A stretch of DNA of 64,000 nt from Nectonema munidae (Eukaryota; Nematomorpha; Nectonematoida; Nectonematidae), in NCBI GenBank assembly GCA_030549495.1, contig JAUIRK010000511.1:780001-844000 (forward strand). Reading direction: 5' to 3'. The position numbers were made by a program, and so were the translations under genes. A model generated the notes under the pieces. That model ran no database searches, was not told the DNA's origin, and saw only the letters and a program-made list of their open reading frames with translations. The first letter of the stretch is position 1. Every line of letters begins with the position of its first letter. This document shows, one piece after another, positions 15,901 through 27,059 of the stretch.

Positions 15901-18900
15901 TTTCTTTGTCCTGGTTTTTTTTAGCAACATCATCTGAAGGGATTCCAACCTTCAATCTCAGTTGAATGTATCCTATTAAACGAGCTTATTGCTTGAAACG
16001 ATTTATCAGAATCATTAAAGGAAGCTAAATTAAAATGATCGGATATTACATTAGATTTCTTTGTCCAGGTTTTTTATGCACCACAATTATCGTGATATTT
16101 ATTCTGAGAAGAATCTTTCTTTTTAAAATGAAACTTACATTTTCTTTACATTCTGAAGGAACTTCGTCCAAAAAATTTACAGAACGGATTATAAAATCAA
16201 ACTAAGTTTTCATTGTTTAAAAATTTTAAATTTTTATGAAAGGAGAATCTTTTTTATCGGTAGAAAATCTTGAAGTATAAGCATGATCATTTAAAAACTA
16301 TTCAAAAAAAATATTGTTATCATTTACAAATAATACACTACTTTGTGGAGATGGAGTTGAAGGAAGTAACATTCTTGAAGATTGATCTTATGAGCAATCA
16401 CTCAACGAATCTTCATTACTCATACATTTATCCGTAGCACTCATAAGGTTAAAATCATTGATTTTTTACTCGCATAGTTTTCATTATGTATAAAAAATTT
16501 TTGGTAGCAAAGGAACAAAGTGGTCACGTACCTTTACATGACTAGATTGGTAATAATTGGTACATGTAAATAAAATTTTGATATTATGTGAAAAAAAATG
16601 AAATTTTTTTAATTAAAATTAATTGGAAAGAATATCTTATTTAAAAGTAAATTTGCTAGATCATCAGAGAAGTTATATGGAGGAACAATAAGTCTAATAA
16701 ATGAGGAAGTAAAACATTTTTGCCATATCTCATCATTGAAGGAATGCAATATTTAATAAAAATTTTCTGATAATTTGCTAGCTCAAAATTTTTTTGTCTT
16801 TTAGATTTCACGGTTGATGTTTGCCTTGCAACGGACAGAATAGGTCTAGATCAAATAAAGAAGATTTTTGTTTTTGTAAGTTTTTATCGTGACAGATACG
16901 ATGTATATGAAAGCGCGAATCCCTTTTTAGAACAAGGAAATATATGCTAAAGGCAAAATTGGTCTTCGATTGCATAAAATGATGAAATATGCTGTAAGTT
17001 TTTTAAATATAACAATTTATACAAATCATCACTCTCAATTATCGAATGTATAGCTATGGACATGGATATCTTATCACAGCTACTATAATTTTACAAATAT
17101 TAAATATAAATTAAGAAGTATGTTGTTGCGCAATTCAAAATTTCATATCTTGACGAAGTTTGGTATACCGTGTCATTTTTTCCATAAATATTTTAGGGAA
17201 GGATCGTAATAGACGATATGCATAAAACACTAGACGGATTTGTTGCTTCAAAATTATTATACACCTATCCTGGATGTGATCTATTCATGCTGATATCTGC
17301 GTAAAATCGTTATTTAGAACTTATAGTGCAAGTGTTTCAAACGTTTTTTTAAGTGACGTGAAACCCAGCGAATCTCAAAGCTCAATTGTAGGTAAAATTA
17401 GCGTTTTTAATATACAAATGTTTTAAATATGAAATTCAGTTTTAATATTTAGGTTTTTAATCTTTATTTTAATCGTGAGAAAGAAAAGCATTGTCAAACG
17501 CTTGCAAAAAATAAACTTCAAGGTAATTAGAAAAATTGTAGCGGACTCCAAAAACACAGTTATTACCCTACATCGAACAATGAGAGACGTATCGTGTGAT
17601 TTCTCACCACAATCGCTGAAGAGTGAATTAAATTATGGGAGCTAAAATCAAAAATGCCTACATTTTTTATCTCCATTACACTTAATCTGATCTTAAATAT
17701 TTAATGTTTTAGAAAAAAAATCATATAATTATCCCATATGGTAAAAAACTTATTCGACGCACCTACCAAATCCAAAATGGGGTTGAGATAAGTTGTGAAA
17801 TATAAAAGAGGTTTGAAGATAATTCTCCTCTCTTTTAAAAATATTTGGGTTCCTTGACGCATTTCATTTGTTTCAAGAGGATCGTGGAGACTAAAAGTTC
17901 TGAAGCAATGCCTTGAATATGATAGCGCCCAGTTTTTTTCGTATTGAAAAGTGAACTATTTTGTTCCATTGTGTAAGAAAATATACAAAGCAATCGTAAG
18001 AGAATAGGATATTAAAGGAACACTTTATTTGAAAACAAACAATATATTTCAGAACAACTACAATCTTTATCAAGTGGGTATAAAGAAGAAGGAAGAATGA
18101 TGCAATGAAGCTTATAAGGAAGAATGATGCAATGATGCATTTTTTGATGAGGTTGAATAAGGTCTGAGTTTGTTGTGGAGTTAATCGCATTTAGTTCATG
18201 TTAGGGATATCTATGTGTTGATTGATGTCAATGAGTTCTGTGCCAGGCTTCTAGAAATAGTAAATTCTGAGATGAGGAGGTGCATGAAATTTTGCCTTTG
18301 GTAAAGGTACCGTTGCGTGATTTCATCGAAAAGGCATATCGAACTGTGAAGAAATTAGGCTGATGCGGGATCGAACCCAAGACCTTGAGTTATCGATACC
18401 CAGTCAGTATCCAACCAACCTACTCACGCCCCCAAAGAATTTTTGGTGAAATAGAATAGAATGTAATGGGATGTGTTCTATTATCCTATTATTATTAATG
18501 ATGTGTTTGTTGTTGTTGAAGTGGTATTAATGTTCATGGGGGCGTTGATGTATAAGGGTTTGTGAGTTTTTCGGGTGTATGACGTCATGCAGTTGTTTCA
18601 ATTTATTTTATGCATGTAATTCTTTGTTTTATAAGCGTCGTAGAAATTATCCTTGAAATATTGTAAGGATGTAAGATTGTTTTTAATTTAATGAAGTAAC
18701 TTTTTACGCTTCGCGTTTTGCACACGTTTTGGCCAGGAAAATCAAATAGTTTTCGTAATCATTCCTCTATTTTCGAAAAAAACGAAAAATAAAGATACAA
18801 TTTTTTTTTATTAAAAAAATTTTTAATAATAAAGATGTTAGGATAAAATTTCAAATTTTTGCAAAGCCAAATTCATATTTCAGAATGTAAAATATGGTAA

Positions 18901-21900
18901 ACCAAAAAAATAGTGCAATTATTTAAATGTGTTCATTCAATTTTGAAAAACTCCTTTTATGATATTCTTTGCTTCTTATCGACTAAATGCCTTGTGATGT
19001 CAACCTTCAAAAGTTATTACACCAATTTCTTCTTTCTTTGAACGTGTCTTTTAATATTTCCTTCATAACTTCTAACTTCATCTACTATTCACTACATCTA
19101 GGACTAGGATTATTTGAAAAGATCTGTAAACAGGAAAGTGCTTATGGACTCTCTGAATATCATCAATCATATAACAATGTTTTAACCGTTGCTCATGAGA
19201 TGGCGCACATGTAAGGCCAGATTCTCACATGCCTCTTTTATAAACTTTTTTCAAACTCTCAATCTTAAAGATTGGGTGCTGAACATGATGATTCTGAAGA
19301 AATGGCTTCCAAAAATTGTGAATTAAAGATCATGAGTTCGGGTTCATCTAACGAAAATCCAAGAACCTTTTCTCAATGCTCTGTCAACTCCATGCAAAAC
19401 AGGTAATATATAGGGACTTTTCTTTATCTCTTTTTTTTGGATACAATCATGCTGTAAAGGAAATTCTAATGATGAGAATATTTCACATAAGAAAATCTTG
19501 GCTCACTTGAAGGTTTTTTATCAAAGCAATTTTTAGATTATTTTTATTTAAGTTTTTTATATTAATATTTATCATAAAAATAGGTAGCGTATTTAGATTC
19601 AGTATAAAACTTGCAACATTTTGATGTGTCACACGTTTATTATGATAAATATTGTATTTTCAAGCGTGGTTCGTTGTACTCGTGTTTACCTTGCAAAATC
19701 AGATAATCTCCGCATTCCGTTTCATCATCAGTGCGTTTATCAATACGCTAATTTTTTTGATAAACAGCACAAATGTTTAGCAAATACTTTAACAGCATTT
19801 TTCACATTTCAATAAATTTTAGATTTTTGTTTCGAATGACAAATAATTTTGGGACAAATGAATTATTCACCTTTAGACCACATATTCATTCTAATTTGCT
19901 TTATTAAATTTTCAAAATATATTAAATAATATCAGGAAATTAACGCCATCTAAATACAATAAATGAATTTAAAATATTAATTTCTTGTATTTGTTTTTTT
20001 AGTAGATACAAAAATTGCATACAGAAGGCATCATCAGATATCCCAACAAGCGGAACACCATTAGTTGGCTTTTCTCCTGATGAAGGGTGCCAACGATATC
20101 CCCAAAGTATTCCTGAATATGTAAGGAATTTAGCATACTTCTCATTTATTCAAGTATCGTCCACTACACAGGCCCGTAGCCAGAAAAAAATTGTAGGAAG
20201 GCCAAAAAGCAAAAAATAGATATTATCAACAAGGTTCCCAAATGTTTATGTTCTATTAGATCTCAATATTAATATTTTCTTAAATCTTCATCTGTAGAAA
20301 AGACTGTGAGATGGCGTTAAGATCGGTCGGTGTTAACCTATAAAATTAGTGTTATTTTATGTAAAATTTCCCCAATTCTCTTAGAAATATTATAAATTTG
20401 AAAAATTTAAGGATTCTAGTTTGTCCTTATGCAATTCTATTTTGTCTTTTTGCAATTCTATTTCAATTCAAATTTTTGATCTTATTGTGTATGTACTTTT
20501 TTAGTGTTTTTTTTTGAAACAATATTAAAAGTCAATTGAAAAGATGTTGTTAAATTAATGTGAAAAAATTTTCTAACTACAAAAATAAATAGAAAATAAA
20601 AAAAATTATAGAAGAAATAATAAAAGATTGTATATTCATTTATTTTCTAATTCCTTGTGAAAAATTAGAAAATTTAATCTAAAAATAATGTTAAAATAGA
20701 AAAAATCAAATAAAAATGAAAACAGATCTTAAAGAAATCTACACTGAAAATGATAATAAGGTATCATGATTACAAATCTAACTTGTGATTATCTCTGTCC
20801 AAAAATATCCTTCAAAATTCTTCTTATTTTCTGTCATTTTAATATAGTACGCCCATATTTTTAATGTTTTCGGTTGCAACGAGTAAGACATTTTTATTTG
20901 AGATATTTGATTCCAAACGTTGAAATTCTTGGAGAATCTAAAGAGCAGAAAAATTAACCATTTTAATTCAACAAAAAATCAAGCTTTATACTTCATTAGT
21001 TTGAGTTAAAACATAATTCTCGCGTATACTGAAGAAACCTTTTTCTTTCAGCTCAAATAAATTCTTTCTTTCTTCTATTTGCAAAAGGTATACTCATTTT
21101 TATTTTGAACATTCTCATATTTGCTGGTGTTTTTTAAATTCCTTGTTAGGTCATGTTATTTTTCGCATTGTTGCATTAAAACAACGTGGTATTTGTAACA
21201 TTTAAGTTAATTTCAATGTTTTAAACCCATCGCCCTTCATCAACACTGATTGCGCCACCACATGATCTGCATCATCCAACTTCACATTGCCTTTCATAGA
21301 ATTGTAGCTTCACGAAGGGAGGAGTGACAAATCAAAAGAGTGAAATAATTTGTCACTCTTAAAATAGCGATTATTAAAAGAGCGACCAATCAAAAGAGTT
21401 TTTTATGGTTGGGAAAGACACATGTTAACTAGTTTTAATTTAATTTTAATTCAGATAGAATTACAGGAAAGACAAAATAGAACTAAAAATGACATATATC
21501 ACGCCGAGCTTCTTTACTGCTAAAAGTTTCATAAATTTTGATAATAATACTAACATATTTTTGCTTATTGATTCAAGTTAAGAAACTTGTGCAATCTTAA
21601 GCTTAGATGCTCGATAACTAGAAGGATGAATTTTGGAAAAGTCCGATTGAAAAGAGTTGAAAGGAAAGCTAGAGAGAGTCTCTTCAAGTAAATCTGATTT
21701 GAATTCCTTAGAAGAATTCCGTAGAAGCAGATTCTCCACTTTTCGTATTTTTTGAATAATGGTTTGATAGTTCTTATCAACGGTCATTAGGCGGCGTGAG
21801 TAATGTTGGTTAGGTACTCGGTTTCGATAACTCAAGGTATTGGGTTCGATCCCGCATCAAGCCAACTTTCCCATAGTTCGATAGAAGCGGCGCAATTGTG

Positions 21901-22299
21901 CCTTCTCGATACCCTTATTCAAAATCTTTTAAATTTTAATTTGGAATTTGAATCAGGGCGCAACATATCCCATTGTATGTATCAAAAATTGGCTTCATTT
22001 TGAAGCTCTTTGCCATAGCTCATTTGACAGCGAACTTGAAATAAAATAACCTATTGTAAACATAGTTTATTATTTTTTCAGAAATACTCCAATTGTGAGG
22101 TGGTAGGTTGCAAGATTCATGGAGAAAATTATTCAATAGGGCTAATGGCTAGCGATTACTGGTATTGTAATCTTAGAGACGGTACTCTCAGCAAATGGAG
22201 ATCAGATGGAGTAATCAGAAGAAGTCATTTTATTATCTAAACATCTAAAACTATTTTGTTGATTAGGTGTGCAAGGACAGGAAATGCATGCCTCAGTGA
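12943..22299 (+). CDS. Secreted M12B metalloprotease, left copy (11 exons)
   Basis: Reconstructed from splice sites: exons 12,943-12,991; 13,891-13,902; 16,805-16,875; 16,931-16,993; 17,197-17,300; 17,354-17,391; 19,102-19,210; 19,271-19,402; 20,003-20,120; 22,082-22,210; 22,267-22,299. They sum to 858 nt (285 aa) with matching phases and GT-AG introns. Residues 1-20 form a signal peptide (MIYPIFVIRAFLLFSQAASQ). The catalytic domain starts at once (FTVDVCLATD), with GCDLFMLIS typical of adamalysins, zinc motif HEMAHILGAEHD (144-155) and Met-turn KIMSS (Met 170). A cysteine-rich tail (YSNCEVVGC, DYWYCNLRDGT, VCKDRKC) recalls the ADAM/ADAMTS cysteine-rich region. Family knowledge says a zinc endopeptidase; the secreted location is inferred. 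No prodomain, disintegrin or membrane segment is present. Alanine stands where HExGH is usual (HEMAH). Start chosen for its AACC context and TATA box. Not confirmed by transcript. Confidence 0.82.
13891..13902 (+). other. 12-nt microexon (exon 2), left copy
   Basis: CAGCTTCTCAAG lies between TGTATTTTAG and GTAAGTCC. It keeps phase 1 on both sides and adds AASQ, completing the signal peptide. The right arm preserves it (48,487-48,498, minus) with one changed base. Skipping it also keeps the frame. Confidence 0.65.
14720..15785. other. Left-arm-private insert, GC-richer part at 15,480-15,785
   Basis: This part of intron 2 has no partner in the right arm. 15,480-15,785 is clearly richer in GC than its surroundings. 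On the minus strand a frame of about 37 residues (TQWKVGGSKAVIYPSPKLMD) opens after an AG and ends at a stop; further frames follow but are broken. I recognise no domain. It could be a decayed fragment of a host gene or the body of an unknown repeat. Confidence 0.4.
14886..14908. repeat. (GAAA)n microsatellite
   Basis: About six GAAA units in intron 2 of the left metalloprotease gene, followed by AT-rich sequence. It is absent from the corresponding right-arm stretch, so it belongs to left-arm-private sequence. Confidence 0.85.
15905..16440 (-). pseudogene. Antisense coding-like remnant inside intron 2, left arm
   Basis: Read on the minus strand, 16,440-16,330 gives a Ser/Asp-rich stretch (MSATDKCMSNEDSLSDCS) and 16,010-15,905 gives SFQAISSFNRIHSTE followed by a frameshifted KKPGQRK. 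The right arm has the latter in one clean frame on the plus strand (47,590-47,720). The composition differs from the surrounding AT-rich noise, suggesting the remains of a gene nested opposite to the metalloprotease. No domain recognised. Confidence 0.35.
18300..18433 (-). mobile_element. tRNA-derived SINE, copy 1
   Basis: Read on the minus strand it starts GGGGGCGTGAGTAGGTTGG (A-box-like), then GGGTTCGATCCC (canonical B box) and GCATCAGCCTAATTTCTTCA, and shares an AGTTCGATA motif downstream with the copies at 21,785 and 30,750. It is in intron 6 of the left metalloprotease gene and I do not find it in the right arm, so it probably arrived after the duplication. Confidence 0.65.
19940..20320. 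repeat. Inverted 12-mers flanking exon 9
   Basis: TTAACGCCATCT at 19,940-19,951 and its exact complement AGATGGCGTTAA at 20,309-20,320 bracket exon 9. The same pair flanks exon 9 in the right arm (40,271-40,282 and 40,696-40,707) and in the third copy (51,528-51,539 and 51,887-51,898). Confidence 0.85.
21785..21935 (+). mobile_element. tRNA-derived SINE, copy 2
   Basis: GGCGGCGTGAGTAATGTTGG, then GGGTTCGATCCC (B box), then GCATCAAGCCAACTTTCCCA and ATAGTTCGATAGAAG. It aligns with copy 1 in the opposite orientation and lies in intron 9 of the left gene. No clean 3' tail or target duplication is visible. Confidence 0.65.
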
Positions 22300-22401
22300 A
22301 AGGCGAAGGGAAGAAAAATGATTGACCAATGTTAATTTTTGATTTCCTAATTATTTCAAATGCGATGATATGATCATGTTCTTTCTTCTTTTATGATTCA
22401 A

Positions 22402-22407
22402 AATAAA
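22402..22407 (+). terminator. Polyadenylation signal, left gene
   Basis: AATAAA lies about 100 nt after the stop codon at 22,297-22,299. The right arm keeps it at 37,400-37,405 (minus). This is close to the inner edge of the duplicated arm. Confidence 0.55.
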
Positions 22408-22559
22408 TTATTATGATAGCTTGTACTCACTTTATCTTCATTTACTTCGTCTCATTGACACAAAGCGTTTTTGAGGGCAAATAGGAAAGAACATCTGCAT
22501 CTGGTATAAACAAATTTTTTTATCCTCTGGCACCAATTAATTTGTCCTTGAATCATTAA

Positions 22560-24875
22560 CCCTCATTACACCTTTGGGTCCATATGGACCCATAAAGATA
22601 TTAAACATGTGTAAAAATCACAATTCAATTCATAAAGCTGTGTGATCTTTCTTGAATTTGTTTTATCAGAATCAATTATCATACTTAAAAATTTTTTTCT
22701 AAAAATTAAAAAATCCCATATTACCCTTATCGGGTCCATTTGGACCCATGTGTTTTTATACTTTTTAAAACTTCAAAAAAACAAATTAAAGATAAAAATA
22801 ATTTTTTACAACTCTCATAATTTTATTTTACATTGCAAGACGTTCCATCAAAGAATAACGCCATCTATACAAATGTAAAAAATATATAAAAATAAAAAAT
22901 TCAAGCGATTTTTATATTATATTTTATTGATATATATTTTTTTACTTACATCATACATAAAAAAGTTTAAAATATAAAACAAAATATGTAGATAAAGTTA
23001 AAGATTTGGGAAGATTTTTATAAGTTTATAAAACTAAAAGTAGCAAAATTAAATTAAATTTTAAGCAACTTTATTGTGAAATTTGTTGTTACATTTTTTT
23101 TTCAAAATTTTAGCACTTTTAGAAATTATGCCTCCTAAAGTCGTTTTGCGGATTCCAAAATCAAAAATTATATATGCTGGTAATAACTCCGAAAGTTCTT
23201 TTTCCGATATTTCATCTGATAGCTATGATCAAATATCACATATTTCTTCATCATCTTCAGGTGACAATGATACAGATTACTTGAATCAAAGCACTTCTTT
23301 ATTTTCAAAAGGCAAAAATATCGTGTGGAGTTGTGAACCACCCAAGTCTTCAGGCAAAAGAAAATCTTGCAATATAGTATCTTTGAAACCAGGCCCCACA
23401 AGGTACTCAATTTCACATATTGATGAAGAAGCTTCAGCATTTTCTTTGTTTTTTGCCACCCAATATTTTGAACTTGATTCTTAAAAATACCAATCAAAAA
23501 GGAAATGAAAAATTTGGAGACAACTGAAAAGCTTTAGATTTTGTTGAACTGAAGGCATTTTTTGGTGTTTTAATTTTGCTTAGAGTCTACAAGTCAAAAA
23601 ATGAAGCAACAAAAAATTTATGGAGACAAGAGAATGGATGCCCAATTTTTGCGGCAACTATGGCACCTCATATATTTGAAGAGCTGTGCTCAACTTTAAG
23701 TTTTGACAATAGTGCAACAAGAACCCAAAGAAAGCAAAAAGATAAGTTTGCAGCCTATCGAGACTTTTGGAAAATCTGGAACCCTATTTCTCAAAATTTG
23801 TATAATTAAAATTTTTCCACTACTATCGATGAACAACTAAAAAGTTTCCGTGGCAGATTTCCGTTCAAACAATACATGCATAAAAAACCAGCAAAACATG
23901 GCATAAAATTTTGGGCGTTATGCGATGCTGAGACACATTATGTATGGAGAATCAAACCCTACTTGGGAAAAAATTTTGATTCTATAGAAAAAGATTTAGC
24001 AGAAAATGTTGTTTGGGAGCTATGTGATGGTTTGAAAGGTCATACATAACATAACCTTTGATCATTTTTTTACATCATATTCTTTGGCTGAAAAATTACT
24101 AAAAAAGAACATCACATGTTTGGGTACATTGAAAAAAAACAAGACATCAATTCCTGAAAACTTTTCTTCAACGAAAGGAAGAACGCAATTTAGCTCATTA
24201 TATTTTTTCACAGATGACTTCACAATCGTTTCGTATATGCCTAAAAAATATAAAACAGTGTTACTTCAAAGCACTTACCTCCACGAACTAAATTGTAATG
24301 AAACAAAGAAAAAAACTGCATTGATAATATCTGACTATAATAAAACAAAGGGTGGAGTTGACAGCTTTGATCTAAAGGTTTCTTATTACACTGTTTCTAG
24401 AAAGACAAATAGATGGACAATGGCTGTCTTTTTTAACATTTTAGACATTTCCGCTCTAAATTCTTTTATTCTTTATTCTGACATTACAAAAAAATATGAA
24501 AATTGCCCGTATAAAAGAAGACTATTATTGGATGCCTTAGGAAAACGATTGGTTTCTGTGCAAATGGATAGAAGAAAAACTCTACCTAGAAGCATTCCAG
24601 CAAAAGAAAAAATAGCTAGTAAAAGTAATGGCATCCCAATGAAGAGAAAAAGAGGAAGGTGTCATCTTTTTAAATGTTCAGACAATAAACATGATTCTAG
24701 TTGTATCAAGTGCGACAAATTTGTTTGCAGAGAACATCATAGCAAAGTTTGCAGTAATTGCTTCAATTTTTGTTAAAACTTTTATAATTCTATTATCTTA
24801 ATGATTTCAATAAATTTCTTTCAATTTTTAATTATAAACATTTAAAATCAAAATGGGTCCTAGGGGTAATGAGGG
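22560..24875 (+). mobile_element. piggyBac-type DNA transposon
   Basis: The left end is TTAA (22,556-22,559) then CCCTCATTACACCTTT; the right end is the complement of CCCTCATTACCCCTAGG, ending at 24,875. The right-side TTAA has decayed to AGAA. A perfect palindrome GGGTCCATATGGACCC (22,576-22,591) sits 16 nt from the TTAA, and a near copy lies at 22,732-22,747. It contains a broken transposase. Length about 2.3 kb, normal for the family. It is in the centre of the inverted duplication, just beyond the left gene's poly(A) signal. Confidence 0.85.
23128..24776 (+). pseudogene. piggyBac transposase, disrupted
   Basis: The start is probably the ATG at 23,128 (MPPKVVLRIPK), followed by an acidic Ser/Asp-rich region. 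The first frame ends at 23,484; the next piece (about 23,490-23,809) has ELKAFFGVLILLR; a third (23,810-24,048) has TIDEQLKSFRGRFPFKQYMH with the first catalytic Asp; after a further break the last piece has FDHFFTSYSLAEKLL, then YNKTKGGVDSFD with the late Asp pair (24,084-24,776). A C-terminal cysteine-rich domain (CIKCDKFVCREH, CSNCFNFC) closes it. That is three breaks or more, so it cannot make a full-length DDE transposase. Domain order and motifs are those of the piggyBac family. Confidence 0.85.
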
Positions 24876-24879
24876 AGAA

Positions 24880-25860
24880 AGACAAATTTTGAGCACAACG
24901 TTTTCAAGTTTCTCTTATACAAGAAGCAAGTAAGTAAGGGAATGATATCGAAAGAGGATATATTTGTAATCAAGAATTATACAAAAGAGAAAGCTTAAAA
25001 CGTGGAGAATACAACGTTGTCAAATATATTCAATACAGACAAGTTCACTGACAGAAAACATTAAAATCACTTACTAAGAAGAAGTTATCCACTCATCAAA
25101 ATACAGAAAATGCCCTCTTTGAAGTACACAAAGAGAAACTTAGATGTATATTTTAAAATAATCAATTTACATGATATATGTTTTAAAGATAACTTTAAAA
25201 TTAGCAATATATTAAAACAATTAGCATTCCTAAAAAAAATAATGCTAAGATGGCATGGATAAAAGTTGAATAATGTAAATAAGGTAATAAAAGAAGTAGC
25301 TTCAACAGATAGTGGGAGAAAAAGTAATAATAAAGTGAAGTATTGATTTGATTGAAATTGCATTTAAACCAAATGCAATAAGTGTGACCAAATATAGAAC
25401 CATATGGAGTGCAGGAATTTTAATATAAGGAAAAGACGATAAGTATGCATGGATATAACAGTTGTGGATTAGACGTATAAAATACTCATACATATGTATT
25501 TGTAGTATCTAACCGCAAATACATATAAAGAATGGGAGAATGCAAAATATATGGTGATCAGTAGTTTTGTGTCAGAGTGATGTATAAAAATGGAATTCAA
25601 AGAAAAGATGTAAGTGTATGTGGGGGTGAATGCAGCAATTTACTCGCCTTTTACGAGATGCAGAATGCAGATTCGCATTAATCAGGTTGTAAATGTATAG
25701 ATATCAATTAATATTTCATGTAAAATTTATTCATTACATGATGACTATTTAGTATATATCAGATGAACATAAATAAATAAATAAATAAATAAATAAGGAT
25801 AAAAAGGTATGTGCAGTTAAGAGGATTCGTTCAGAAAATTGAGGATTAATAAGTATATTT
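24880..25860. other. Non-coding stretch with (AAAT)n microsatellite
   Basis: No gene recognised; the minus-strand frames at 25,085-25,493 are hydrophobic low-complexity translations. An (AAAT)n run of about eight units lies at 25,768-25,796. Confidence 0.5.
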
Positions 25861-25864
25861 AAGC

Positions 25865-27030
25865 ACTTCTATCGCCGCCATTCTAAGAGATCAAGACAAT
25901 AAGAAGTAAAAACTTGGTCACTATGAAAATTTTGAAAATGCATGCCAAGAGGAGTAGAATTTTGTGATACTTTATGTTTTACATGTGTTCCCGATGTCGA
26001 AAGATCACACGTCTCTTGCTTCACAACCAATATAAGAAGGTGGACAGATAAAATAAATTCGATTCTAGCAGGGCGAGAGTCCAGCAAGCATGTGTTGAAC
26101 GTCACTAACTCTCAAATCACGGTACTCTCAGACCTGGTTCATTTCGTTGAGTCGAAAATGTATATCCGCTAGGTAGGCAAGCATCATAACGAACATTTTC
26201 ATTGTCAAAGTGGACATGGAGGTTGTCTTTGTTGTCTTGCAGAAAGAATTCACGTCAAGCGGGGATTCATAAAAAGAATGACATTTCCCTCTCGATAGCC
26301 TTTGGTGTAGAACACAGATCCAAGATTTTCCTCTCTTAATTAGTTGGCCAGAAGTTGGAAGAGCAGGTGATATTTGGCTTTCCCGCAAATGAAGTTGATC
26401 ACTTTGACAGCGATGTCCATGACTTCCACTAACTCACATGTGAGAGGGGAGCCATTCGTTCTTCACAGGCGAGATGAACTCTTTTCTGAGGGCGACCATC
26501 TCTGTGAACAATCAGTTGAAAATGGATTGAAATCATTCACTTGACTTTAAAAAAAGAATCAACAATAACTTTGATATCTGGGGTATTGTAGAACAAGAAC
26601 TCTTCCTTCATTTTTCCTTTGTCTCATAGTGAGTGAAGGTGATCAAATGGCTTTTCAGTCCAAATGATTGTTAGCCTGGAGTGTGCTTAGAGCAAACGTG
26701 ACGCCATACGTCAACGGTTATGCCGTTAATAATCCGTCGTCAGATCGTGTCATTAGAGAGCGAAACTTCCTGAATCATCTTTTTTACTTCTGGTTCGATG
26801 ATCGATTCAACCATTTTCTCTGAACATGGTTTGATGAGGATCTTAGTAATGCTGGATTGAAGAGCAGTTGTTCTTCTGCCCGAAATCTTAATTTCCTGAA
26901 TCCTTTCTTCGGTGTTGCATCTTGTCACGATGTTTTGAAAGTTTGGAAGGACGTAGTGACGGATTTGACAAAACAACCTAGGAATGCAGACATTGCGGGC
27001 AATCCACGCCTTCTCAACTAGCATTCGTTA
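25865..27030 (-). pseudogene. hAT-family transposase remnant (ZBED-like)
   Basis: Read on the minus strand from 27,024: KPCSEKMVESIIEPEVKKMI, then VSLSNDTI followed by RRI, the characteristic start of the catalytic region in ZBED5/SCAND3-type hAT transposases. At about 26,190-26,130 it reads YLADIHFRLNEMNQ, matching the conserved YLADIF.hLN.LN segment of the same proteins. The order (N-terminal at higher coordinate) is right for a minus-strand gene. Many stops and shifts separate the pieces, and the terminal inverted repeats were not found. It is a DNA-transposon relic, not a host gene. Confidence 0.7.
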
Positions 27031-27059
27031 ATGCAAACTTGATATAGCTCTCATTCCAT

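Larger units (their letters stand above)
10920..22445 (+). repeat. Left arm of large inverted duplication
   Basis: The reverse complement of this stretch is found, in order, at 37,370-51,352. Anchors include 10,925-11,210 with 51,061-51,350; 11,518-14,100 with 48,200-51,015; 15,790-15,990 with 47,630-47,780; 16,805-17,900 with 45,090-46,401; 18,700-21,430 with 38,200-42,000; 22,082-22,445 with 37,370-37,751. By eye the matching segments are roughly 80-90% identical with many indels. Each arm has private insertions. The arm carries one complete metalloprotease gene pointing toward the centre. Confidence 0.9.

Noticed and set aside
17301-17317. Apparent 17-nt intron between exons 5 and 6 of the metalloprotease
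   Set aside because: A later acceptor (TTTTTTTAAG left, TTTTTTTTAG right) after a pyrimidine tract gives a normal 53-nt intron in the same frame in both copies, so the ultra-short intron is not needed.
20121-20217. Read-through of exon 9 to a stop at 20,217 as the end of the protein
   Set aside because: A strong donor (GTAAGG) at 20,121 leads in phase to exons 10 and 11 with the expected cysteine-rich tail in both arms. An alternative short isoform is possible but unsupported.
23168-23497. 109-codon minus-strand frame as a gene
   Set aside because: It is the antisense shadow of the piggyBac transposase N-terminal region.
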